Assembly (NCBI GenBank): GCA_964466115.1 | Contig: CAYXMH010000006.1 | Span: forward strand, 1-64,000 | Direction: 5' to 3' | Source of the DNA: Pseudolysobacter sp964466115 | GTDB lineage: Bacteria; Pseudomonadota; Gammaproteobacteria; Xanthomonadales; Rhodanobacteraceae | Length of the DNA stretch: 64,000 nucleotides | In this document: positions 16,084-24,219 of the stretch, piece by piece | How the letters are laid out: each line of letters starts with the position of its first letter | Position numbering within the stretch: position 1 is the stretch's first letter | Notes under the pieces: model-generated | Databases searched by the model: none | Seen by the model: the letters and a program-made list of their open reading frames with translations, nothing else | What the model was told of the DNA's origin: nothing | Program-made: the position numbers and the translations under genes

Positions 16084-18564
16084 ATGGCCAAAAACCTTCT
16101 TATCGTCGAGTCACCGGCGAAAGCGAAAACCATCAATAAATACCTGGGTAAGGATTTCGCCGTCCTCGCATCCTACGGGCATGTGCGTGACTTGATACCA
16201 AAAGAAGGCGCGGTGGATACCGAACACGGTTTCGCGATGAATTACGCCTTGATCGAAAAAAACACCAAACACGTCGACGCCATCGTTAAAGCCATGGCGC
16301 AAGCCGATGCACTGTATCTCGCAACCGACTTGGATCGCGAAGGGGAGGCCATTTCCTGGCACATCGCCGAAATTCTGCGGCAGCGCAAACTGCTCAAAGA
16401 CAAAGTCGTGCATCGCGTGGTGTTCTCTGAGATCACGCCGCGTGCAATCCAGGAAGCGGTCGCGCATCCACGCGAAATTTCTTTGGACTTGGTCAATGCG
16501 CAGCAAGCAAGGCGCGCATTGGATTACTTGGTCGGCTTTAATCTTTCGCCCGTGCTTTGGCGCAAGGTGCAGCGCGGTTTATCGGCCGGGCGCGTGCAGT
16601 CACCGGCGTTGCGCATGATTGTCGAGCGGGAAGAGGAGATTGAACGCTTCATCGCGCGCGAATACTGGACGATTGAAGCGAAGCTGACGCACCAAGAACA
16701 AGCCTTCAGCGCCAAATTGACGCAGCTGAACGGCAAGAAATTCGAGCAATTCGACCTAACCAATGCCGGCGATGCGCACGCTGCGCGCGACGCATTAAGC
16801 GCGGCGGCGGCCGGTAAGCTGGTGGTGCGCGATGTCACCAGCAAGGAACGCAAGCGCCGCCCCGCGGCACCGTTTACCACCTCCACCTTGCAGCAGGAAG
16901 CGGCGCGCAAGCTCGGTTATACAACCAATAGAACGATGCGATTGGCGCAGCAATTGTACGAGGGCATCGCGATCGGCGACGAAGGTGTGCAAGGTTTGAT
17001 TTCGTATATGCGTACCGATGCGACCCATTTATCGGTCGAGGCGGTACAGGAATTGCGCGAAGTGATTTTGCGGGAATTCGGGGAAAAGGGGTTGCCAGTT
17101 GAGCCCAATGTGTATCGGGCCAAATCCAAAAACGCGCAGGAAGCGCACGAGGCGATTCGCCCGACGTCGGCCTTGCGTACGCCGCAAAGCATTGGCGCTT
17201 TCCTTACCCCAGAGCAACTTAAATTGTACGAGTTGATTTGGAAGCGCGCCGTGGCGTGCCAAATGCAGTTTGCGACCTTAAATACCGTGGCGGTGGATTT
17301 CGCTTGCGGTGCGAATTCCGCGTTCCGCTCCACCGGCACCACCGTGGTCGATCCCGGCTTTCTCGCCGTTTATGAAGAGGGCCGCGATCAGAAATCCGAG
17401 GAAGACGAAGAGCAGCGCCGCTTGCCGCGTTTGGTCGCGGGTGACGCGGTGCCGTTGAACGAGATTGCCGCCGACCAGCATTTTACCGAACCGCCGCCGC
17501 GGTTCTCGGAAGCCAGCCTCGTTAAAACCTTGGAAGAGTATGGTATCGGACGCCCGTCCACTTATTCCAGTATTATACAAACGCTGCTTTCGCGCGAGTA
17601 TGTGCTGTTGGACAGCCGGCGCTTCAAGCCCACCGACGTCGGCCGCGCGGTTAGCCGCTTTTTAACCGGACATTTTACGCAATACGTCGATTACGATTTT
17701 ACCGCCAAGCTGGAGGACGAACTCGATGCGGTGTCCCGCGGCGAGCAGGACTGGGTGCCGTTGCTGCAGAAGTTCTGGACGCCGTTCAAATCGCTGGTGG
17801 TGGAAAAAACCGAAACGGTCGATAAATCGGAAGCCACCGGAAGCCGGGTGTTAGGCGTTGACCCTGCCAGCGGCAAGCCGCTTTCGGTGCGGCTGGGGCG
17901 TTATGGGCCGTTCGCGCAAATCGGCGTCAAGGAAGACGAAGACAAGCCACGCTTCGCTAGCCTGCGTACCGGGCAAAGCATGCACACCATCACGTTGGAG
18001 GATGCGTTGCAATTGTTTAAACTGCCCAGAGCGCTAGGCGTATCTGCCGACAACGAAGACATCAGCGTCGGCGTCGGGCGATTTGGGCCGTTTGTCAAAC
18101 AAGGCACCACCTATGCTTCGCTCACCGCAGAGGACGATCCGTATACGATCGAACTGCCCCGAGCGCTGGAACTGCTCCGCCTTAAGGCAGAAGCGGCCGC
18201 TAATCGCTTAATTGCGAGTTTTAACGACGGTAAAATTCAAGTCCTGAACGGCCGCTACGGTCCGTATATTACGGATGGCGAAAAAAACGCTCGCATTCCG
18301 AAAGACCGCGAGCCGAAGACGTTGACCCAGGCCGAATGCGAAGCGTTGCTGGCAGCAGCTCCGATCAAGGTGAAGCGCGGGGCAGGGCGTTTTGGTAAGG
18401 GCAAAGGCAATACCACGAAGACCAAAGCGCCGAAGGAAGCGGCGGCGAAAACCAAACCGGTCAAGCCGAGCAAAGCAAAAGCTCCAAAAAAAGCCGCGGC
18501 GAAAAAAGCGCCAGCGAAGAAATCCGCACCGCGCAAAAAAGCCAAGCCTAAGGCCGAGACTTAA
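16084..18564 (+). CDS. topA: DNA topoisomerase I
   Basis: The 826-residue type IA topoisomerase relaxes negative supercoils. The Toprim domain starts at LLIVESPAKAKTI and includes DLDREGEAI; the active-site tyrosine is Tyr308 in GLISYMRTD. After the core, the C-terminal part holds repeat units (LGRYGPFAQIG, VGRFGPFVKQG, NGRYGPYITDG) instead of cysteine zinc ribbons. It ends in a Lys/Ala/Pro tail of about 60 residues. A TTGACA at 16013-16018 might be a -35 box, but no well-spaced -10 was found. tsaC follows at 12 bases. Confidence 0.97.
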   Translation: MAKNLLIVESPAKAKTINKYLGKDFAVLASYGHVRDLIPKEGAVDTEHGFAMNYALIEKNTKHVDAIVKAMAQADALYLATDLDREGEAISWHIAEILRQRKLLKDKVVHRVVFSEITPRAIQEAVAHPREISLDLVNAQQARRALDYLVGFNLSPVLWRKVQRGLSAGRVQSPALRMIVEREEEIERFIAREYWTIEAKLTHQEQAFSAKLTQLNGKKFEQFDLTNAGDAHAARDALSAAAAGKLVVRDVTSKERKRRPAAPFTTSTLQQEAARKLGYTTNRTMRLAQQLYEGIAIGDEGVQGLISYMRTDATHLSVEAVQELREVILREFGEKGLPVEPNVYRAKSKNAQEAHEAIRPTSALRTPQSIGAFLTPEQLKLYELIWKRAVACQMQFATLNTVAVDFACGANSAFRSTGTTVVDPGFLAVYEEGRDQKSEEDEEQRRLPRLVAGDAVPLNEIAADQHFTEPPPRFSEASLVKTLEEYGIGRPSTYSSIIQTLLSREYVLLDSRRFKPTDVGRAVSRFLTGHFTQYVDYDFTAKLEDELDAVSRGEQDWVPLLQKFWTPFKSLVVEKTETVDKSEATGSRVLGVDPASGKPLSVRLGRYGPFAQIGVKEDEDKPRFASLRTGQSMHTITLEDALQLFKLPRALGVSADNEDISVGVGRFGPFVKQGTTYASLTAEDDPYTIELPRALELLRLKAEAAANRLIASFNDGKIQVLNGRYGPYITDGEKNARIPKDREPKTLTQAECEALLAAAPIKVKRGAGRFGKGKGNTTKTKAPKEAAAKTKPVKPSKAKAPKKAAAKKAPAKKSAPRKKAKPKAET

Positions 18565-18576
18565 GCGATCCGGTTA

Positions 18577-19137
18577 ATGATGGTTGATGACGATGTTCTG
18601 CAGCAAGCCGCAACCGTTCTGCACCAGGGCGGCTTGATTGCTTATCCCACCGAAGCCGTATACGGCCTCGGCTGCGATCCCTTCAATCGCAACGCAGTGG
18701 AGCGCTTGTGCGCCCTTAAACAACGCAGCCTAAAACAAGGTTTATTGTTAATAGCGGCAAATTTTGCACAAGTTGAACGATTAATTGCGCCGCTGCCCCA
18801 AGCTGCCCTGGACCGCGCTAAAGCCACTTGGCCGGGTCCCCATACCTGGGTGTTTCCGCGTTCGGCTGAAGTCCCGGATTGGATCAGCGGCGAGCATTCT
18901 GGAATTGCATTACGCGTCAGTGCACATCCCATTGCTGTGGCGTTATGCGAGCAATTTGGCGGCGCGCTGGTATCGACCAGCGCCAATCGGCATGGCACCC
19001 CGCCGGCGCTTTCCGCCGCTGAGGTTGCGGCGGGGTTCGGCAATTCCATAAACTTGATTGTTGAAGGTGCGCTGGGTGGGCTTGGTCAGCCGACGCCGAT
19101 TCGAGACGCATTAAGCGGGGCGGTCATTCGAGCTTAA
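18577..19137 (+). CDS. tsaC: Threonylcarbamoyl-AMP synthase (YrdC/TsaC)
   Basis: The 186-residue enzyme makes threonylcarbamoyl-AMP from threonine, bicarbonate and ATP for the t6A37 modification of tRNA. Recognisable blocks are GGLIAYPTEAVYGLGCDP, KQRSLKQGL, WPGPHTWVFP and LVSTSANRHG. It lacks the extra C-terminal SUA5 domain, so it is the short TsaC form. It lies 12 bases after topA, the common gammaproteobacterial order, and is probably co-transcribed with it. ATG 18580 is an equally possible start. Confidence 0.95.
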   Translation: MMVDDDVLQQAATVLHQGGLIAYPTEAVYGLGCDPFNRNAVERLCALKQRSLKQGLLLIAANFAQVERLIAPLPQAALDRAKATWPGPHTWVFPRSAEVPDWISGEHSGIALRVSAHPIAVALCEQFGGALVSTSANRHGTPPALSAAEVAAGFGNSINLIVEGALGGLGQPTPIRDALSGAVIRA

Positions 19138-19145
19138 ACAAATAT

Positions 19146-19601
19146 CTATTTCCATTCGTACAATTTGAAATACACGGGGCTGATTGGTCCCTCCCGGGGG
19201 TCGCGCTCCAACCGGCCGTCACCCGTACGATCGACATAGAATTTGGTCGGTCCCTCTTTCGGTAAAATGCGAATCATATAAAGCTGTCCGTGCTTGCGGT
19301 ATTCCTCGACCGTGTCGTCGCCTTGCTTGCGCACCGTGATCACCGGCAGTTCCGCGGCGCCGGCCACGGCCTCGGAAGACGTTGCGGGATTTTCGGTACC
19401 CATCTGGGGTTTTGCTTCAATGCGCGGCGGTGTTGCCGGCGTCGCTTCGACGCCCGGTTCGTCCATTCCAGGCGGCGGCGTTACCGGGGTGAACGGTTGG
19501 TTCGCCTCGCTGGTCTCCTTCGACGGCTGGGCTGCGGACTCTTTCGCGGCTAAATTATTGGCGCAAATCAACAGGCCAATCACAAACAGAATTCGGTTCA
19601 T
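19146..19601 (-). CDS. DUF2782 secreted protein
   Basis: The 151-residue protein has a signal peptide (MNRILFVIGLLICANNLAA) and a long Pro/Glu/Thr-rich linker to about residue 80. The conserved DUF2782 domain follows, with VEEYRKHGQLYMIRILP and GPTKFYVD. The family is found beside polA in pseudomonads and xanthomonads, and here it is divergent from polA. Function is unknown. The product is probably periplasmic. Confidence 0.87.
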   Translation of the reverse strand: MNRILFVIGLLICANNLAAKESAAQPSKETSEANQPFTPVTPPPGMDEPGVEATPATPPRIEAKPQMGTENPATSSEAVAGAAELPVITVRKQGDDTVEEYRKHGQLYMIRILPKEGPTKFYVDRTGDGRLERDPREGPISPVYFKLYEWK

Positions 19602-19755
19602 ACTGCCTCCTTAAGATTCTGGTATGCATGATAGGACATACGTAGGTTTGCGGTATATATAGGCGTGTTGACCGCACCATCGGCAATGCAATTCCATTGC
19701 AAATCCTGCGCCGGTCGGACAAGCTCAGGATCTTACCCTTACTGGTTTAGCGTGT

Positions 19756-22506
19756 ATGCCCCGGCTTTATTTGATTGATGGTTCAAGTTATTTGTATCGC
19801 GCCTTTCACGCGTTGCCGCCGTTGAGCAACCGCGCTGGAGAGCCGACCGGAGCCTTGTTTGGCGTGGTTAACATGCTGCGGGCCAGCATAAAGGCAAAGC
19901 CGGATTACATCGCATTTGTTTCCGATGCCAGCGGCCCGACGTTTCGCGACGAGTTATATCCTGAGTACAAAGCGCATCGCCCGCAGATGCCGGACGATTT
20001 GCGCGCGCAAATCGAACCGATGCTCGCCATCGTCGCGGCATTAGGCTTACCGATCTTGCGCGTTCCCGGCGTGGAAGCGGACGATGTGATCGGCACCTTG
20101 GCGCGGCAAGCGGCCGCTGCCGGCATCGAGGTCATTATTTCCACCGGGGACAAAGATTTTGCTCAATTGGTCGGGCCGCACATCACCCTGGTCAATACCA
20201 TGTCCAACTCGATCCTGAATAGCGATGGTGTGTTCGAGAAGTTTGGCGTGCGTCCCGATCAAATTGTGGATTATTTGGCCTTGATGGGCGATAGCGTCGA
20301 TAACATCCCGGGGGTTGAGAAATGCGGCCCGAAGACCGCGGCCAAATGGCTTTCTGAATACGGCACGCTTGACGAGGTAATGGCCAACGCCAATAAAGTT
20401 GGTGGAAAAATCGGCGAGAACTTGCGAGCGGCACTGGCGCATCTGCCTATGTCGCGCCGACTTGCAACAATCAAAACCGACGTTCCGCTTGAGTTGCTTC
20501 CAACCCAGCTTCTTCTGCGCACACCAGATAAAGAGCAATTGCGCGAACTGTATCGACGTTACGAGTTCAATGCGGCCCTAAAGGAGTTGGATGCTCCATC
20601 AGCGGCGAATAGCCCTGCCGAATTGCTGGCCTCTCCTCCATCCAATGCGGCCACGGCTGAAATCGCTGCTGCATCACCCGACACCCAATCATCGGTTAAA
20701 GGTGAATACGAATTACTATTGACCGAAGCACAATTTAATAGTTGGATTGCCCGGTTATACAAAGCGGATTTAATCGCTTTTGATACGGAAACCACCGGGT
20801 TGGATCCACTACGTGCTGAGCTTGTCGGTGTGTCGTTCGCGGTTGAGGCGGAATGCGGCGCTTATATTCCCTTGGCGCACGATTACGCCGGCGCCCCAGC
20901 GCAATTGTCGCGTGAAACGGTGTTAACCGCGTTGAAGCCATTGCTTGAGGATCCAAACAAAGCCAAGCTCGGTCAGCATTTCAAGTACGATATGAATTTA
21001 TTGTCGCGCTATGGCATCACCGTGCGCGGTGTGCGCTATGACTCAATGTTGGAGTCGTATGTGTGGAATTCCACGGCCGGTCGCCACGATATGGATTCGT
21101 TGGCCAAGCGATATCTTAACTACGACACGGTGCATTACGAGGATGTCGCCGGTAAAGGTGCCAAGCAGATCGGTTTTAATCAAGTCGATGTGCAGCGTGC
21201 GGGACAGTATGCTGCAGAAGATGCCGACATCACGTTGCGTTTGCATTTGGCGCTGTGGCCAAAGCTTGCTGCGGATGCGAAATTAAAGGAGATTTTCGAA
21301 GCAATCGAAATGCCGCTGGTACCGGTGCTGGCCCGCATCGAGCAAACCGGTGTGCTGATCGACATCGATAAATTAAAACAGCAGAGCTCGACCTTAGCCT
21401 CGCGTATGCTGGAATTGCAACAGAGTGCTTATAGGCTTGCCGGGCGGCATTTCAGTCTCGATTCCCCAAAACAATTACAGACCATTCTTTACAGCGAATT
21501 GAGTTTACCGGTGCCGTTGAAAACCCCGACCGGTCAACCCTCGACCAACGAAGAGGCGTTGGAAGCATTGGCCGATAGCCACGAGTTACCGCGCTTAATC
21601 CTCAATTACCGAACATTGGCAAAATTGCGCTCAACCTATACCGATCGGTTACCGGCGCAGGTAAACCCCCATACGGGACGGGTGCACACCAGTTATCATC
21701 AAGCGGTGGCCGCTACCGGTCGATTGTCCTCAAGCGATCCAAACCTACAAAACATCCCGATTCGCACCGAAGAAGGCCGGCGCATTCGGCAAGCGTTCAT
21801 TGCGCCGGAAGGGCATAAAATATTGGCGGCGGATTATTCCCAAATTGAGCTGCGTATTATGGCGCACTTATCTGGAGATCCGGGGCTGATCAGCGCCTTC
21901 CAAAACAATTTGGACGTCCATCGTGCCACTGCGGCTGAAGTGTTCGGCCTTACCCCCGATAGCGTAGACGCCAATCAGAGGCGCGCGGCCAAAGCGATCA
22001 ATTTTGGTCTGATGTATGGGATGAGCGCATTTGGTTTGGCGCGGCAACTTGGCATCGGACGAGGCGATGCGCAAACCTATATCCAGCGCTATTTCGAGCG
22101 TTACCCGGGGGTGCAGGCGTTTATGGAGTCGGTGCGCGCCCAGGCGCATCGCGATGGTTATGTGGAAACGGTGTTTGGCCGGCGCCTGTACCTCAATGAA
22201 ATTCATTCGCGCAATGCCAATCAACGTCAGGGTGCCGAGCGCGCCGCGATCAATGCCCCGATGCAGGGCACAGCGGCGGACATCATCAAACGCGCGATGC
22301 TAAGTATTGACACTTGGCTGCAATCCTCTGGCGCGCCTGCGCGCATGATTATGCAGGTACACGATGAGTTGGTTTTTGAGGTGCGTGAGGACTGTCTGGA
22401 GGAAATTGCAACCGGTGTTCGTGAGCGAATGAGTCGATCAGCTGCACTAAAAGTCCCGTTGATCGTGGATATTGGCCATGGGAGCAACTGGGATGAGGCC
22501 CACTAA
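19756..22506 (+). CDS. polA: DNA polymerase I
   Basis: The 916-residue protein has all three domains of PolA. The 5' nuclease is at about 1-290 (LIDGSSYLYRAFHALPPLSN, VEADDVIGTLA, STGDKDFAQLV). The 3'-5' exonuclease is at about 315-510, with intact catalytic motif FDTETTGLD, so proofreading is expected. The polymerase is at about 530-916 (motif A DYSQIELRIMAHLSGD, motif B RRAAKAINFGLMYG, motif C QVHDELVFEV). It fills gaps in repair and removes RNA primers. A structured intergenic segment follows the stop codon. Confidence 0.98.
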   Translation: MPRLYLIDGSSYLYRAFHALPPLSNRAGEPTGALFGVVNMLRASIKAKPDYIAFVSDASGPTFRDELYPEYKAHRPQMPDDLRAQIEPMLAIVAALGLPILRVPGVEADDVIGTLARQAAAAGIEVIISTGDKDFAQLVGPHITLVNTMSNSILNSDGVFEKFGVRPDQIVDYLALMGDSVDNIPGVEKCGPKTAAKWLSEYGTLDEVMANANKVGGKIGENLRAALAHLPMSRRLATIKTDVPLELLPTQLLLRTPDKEQLRELYRRYEFNAALKELDAPSAANSPAELLASPPSNAATAEIAAASPDTQSSVKGEYELLLTEAQFNSWIARLYKADLIAFDTETTGLDPLRAELVGVSFAVEAECGAYIPLAHDYAGAPAQLSRETVLTALKPLLEDPNKAKLGQHFKYDMNLLSRYGITVRGVRYDSMLESYVWNSTAGRHDMDSLAKRYLNYDTVHYEDVAGKGAKQIGFNQVDVQRAGQYAAEDADITLRLHLALWPKLAADAKLKEIFEAIEMPLVPVLARIEQTGVLIDIDKLKQQSSTLASRMLELQQSAYRLAGRHFSLDSPKQLQTILYSELSLPVPLKTPTGQPSTNEEALEALADSHELPRLILNYRTLAKLRSTYTDRLPAQVNPHTGRVHTSYHQAVAATGRLSSSDPNLQNIPIRTEEGRRIRQAFIAPEGHKILAADYSQIELRIMAHLSGDPGLISAFQNNLDVHRATAAEVFGLTPDSVDANQRRAAKAINFGLMYGMSAFGLARQLGIGRGDAQTYIQRYFERYPGVQAFMESVRAQAHRDGYVETVFGRRLYLNEIHSRNANQRQGAERAAINAPMQGTAADIIKRAMLSIDTWLQSSGAPARMIMQVHDELVFEVREDCLEEIATGVRERMSRSAALKVPLIVDIGHGSNWDEAH

Positions 22507-22601
22507 GAAGAAACTTCGTCTATAACTGATTGATTTAAAACCACATGAATGGAAGCTGAATGCCCTTGAAACTTTCATTAGCAATGCAGGTCTCTTCTAC
22601 T

Positions 22602-22719
22602 GGGCGCACGCAACGGCGCCCGGTTCGCTTCTTAAGCGGACCCCGGGGGCTGATTTCTCCCCAGATCAGTCTCCACCCGCCCCGGGTGCTTCCCCCTAAG
22701 CATCTGGGGCAATTTTTTT
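22602..22719 (+). ncRNA. Structured segment after polA: possible small RNA or complex terminator
   Basis: Reading the plus strand, a six-base stem with an eight-base loop (22602-22607 with 22616-22621) is followed by an eight-base stem with a three-base loop (22623-22630 with 22634-22641). A perfect eight-base closing stem (22659-22666, CCCCAGAT, with 22702-22709, ATCTGGGG) encloses two small hairpins (22674-22688 and 22687-22702) as in a three-way junction. Seven Ts follow at 22713-22719. The stem plus T-run would act as an intrinsic terminator. In E. coli (Spot 42) and Pseudomonas (ErsA) a regulatory RNA lies in this same position after polA. No sequence match to either was recognised, and the 5' end is unknown. 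Confidence 0.5.
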
Positions 22720-22743
22720 GGGTCATTGAGAATGTTCAAACAG

Positions 22744-24144
22744 TCAGCGCGGCGCCATGATGGTGTCGCGAGTCGTTTTAGGCCTCGGCGTCCTCAGTAA
22801 GCGCAATGATGCGCCGTGCGGTTCAATCCCTAGGTTTTTGTATAAATTACGCATATCTGGAAATTGCTTCGCACCGCCAAATTCGCGGTAGTGATCCGTA
22901 AATACGCCGCTGCCGATTAACGCATCGAGCTTGGTCACGAACTCCTGCGGGCTCCATTCGCGCCTGCTCGGTAAACAGCAATCGCGAAAACGCCGCAGCG
23001 CTTCATCCACGCTCAGCTGTCCGTGGCTGGTGCGGCGAAGCTCTTCGTCCACGGTCAACCAATAGGCGGCACCGGCCCAATACACACGCATAAACATGTG
23101 CGTATGTTCCATTCCTTGTGTCACATCGTTCAGGGTTTCGTCAAAGGTCTGCTGCTTGCCGCGTTGAAATCCGGCATCCAAATTTTCCCAGGCCCGTAAT
23201 GGCGTAATTAATCCGGCGCGCGCGCGCAACACGTTTTGATAGTAGCTCGCTAAACCTTCAGCCAACCAACGCCCGCGATCGCCAAGGTATGGATGGAATA
23301 AATGACTGAGCTCATGCACGGCGACCCAGTCGGAAGCGAACTCGGAATCCGGGCGATTGGCATTGACCAACAATTGCAAACCATGGCCTTGGCCGCGTAC
23401 CGATTGGCCGAAGACGACGGCTTTGTCCTGCTCACCGACAGGAAGGATCAGTACTTGCACATCGGCCATCGGAAGTTTTCCATAAGCGCTCAATGCGGCT
23501 TGGCTTACACGGCGCAGCCATAGCATGAGTTTCCTTTGTTTCTCGTCTGTGCTTTGAAGAATGGCTACGTGCAGCACGCTGTCGGCTAACGGAATTCGTT
23601 GTTCCTCAAAATGCCCCAAAGCTACGACAGCCGACCAATTGGCCGGTGTATTGCCAATACGGAAACGATGGCCGTCGGTATTGGGTAGCGCTTGCCAAGG
23701 CGCGGAAATATGCCAATCCGGTGGCAGTTTAAGTTCAATGTCCAGCTCGGCATCGATGTCCGGCCGCAACAACCACAATTGCGGCGAGCTGACCAAATCG
23801 GAACCGATTCGCCAACCAACATCTGGTTTGTGCGCATCGGCAATTTCACCGAGTTTGACGCGGTAGCTTAAGCACTCGCCGGCTTGCCACGATGTTGCGT
23901 TCCAGGCGCCCTTCGTCTCGACCAACTCACGATCCGAATGGCGCTTGAGTTCGGTCAAATAACGTTTGGCCCATTCGGAGTCGGCAGCAAATCGGATATA
24001 AGGATGGGACTGAGGCAGACAAAGTTGAACTTTGAGCGTTTCGGCGGGAATCTCCAACTCGACTTGATAGTAAGGAGTCTCAACGGCTGAGCTCGCCGAG
24101 GGAATCGGTAACAGTCCAAGCACGGCAAATAAACGCAATCGCAT
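22744..24144 (-). CDS. Exported zinc peptidase-like protein (gluzincin/M61-like)
   Basis: The 466-residue protein has a signal peptide (MRLRLFAVLGLLPIPSASSA). The start ATG 24144 was chosen for it; ATG 24180 is possible. An N-terminal beta domain of about 200 residues precedes a zincin motif VHELSHLFHPYL, with the third zinc ligand likely the Glu of WLAEGLASYYQ, as in M1/M61 peptidases. The remainder is helical. Substrate is unknown; M61 members cleave glycine-rich N-termini, but identity here is only at the motif level. It is transcribed toward polA and divergent from uvrD. Confidence 0.78.
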   Translation of the reverse strand: MRLRLFAVLGLLPIPSASSAVETPYYQVELEIPAETLKVQLCLPQSHPYIRFAADSEWAKRYLTELKRHSDRELVETKGAWNATSWQAGECLSYRVKLGEIADAHKPDVGWRIGSDLVSSPQLWLLRPDIDAELDIELKLPPDWHISAPWQALPNTDGHRFRIGNTPANWSAVVALGHFEEQRIPLADSVLHVAILQSTDEKQRKLMLWLRRVSQAALSAYGKLPMADVQVLILPVGEQDKAVVFGQSVRGQGHGLQLLVNANRPDSEFASDWVAVHELSHLFHPYLGDRGRWLAEGLASYYQNVLRARAGLITPLRAWENLDAGFQRGKQQTFDETLNDVTQGMEHTHMFMRVYWAGAAYWLTVDEELRRTSHGQLSVDEALRRFRDCCLPSRREWSPQEFVTKLDALIGSGVFTDHYREFGGAKQFPDMRNLYKNLGIEPHGASLRLLRTPRPKTTRDTIMAPR

Positions 24145-24219
24145 GACCTTAAGAATGGACGCCCGCGAATAAAATTTCAATTTAACGGCAATCGATCACC
24201 AGAACGTTACAATTAGAGG

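Noticed and set aside
22602..22719. 6S RNA or 4.5S RNA
   Set aside because: A short stretch (GTTCGC with AAGCGG) recalls 6S RNA, but the long closing helix and the rest of the 6S consensus are missing, and no SRP RNA tetraloop motif is seen on either strand.
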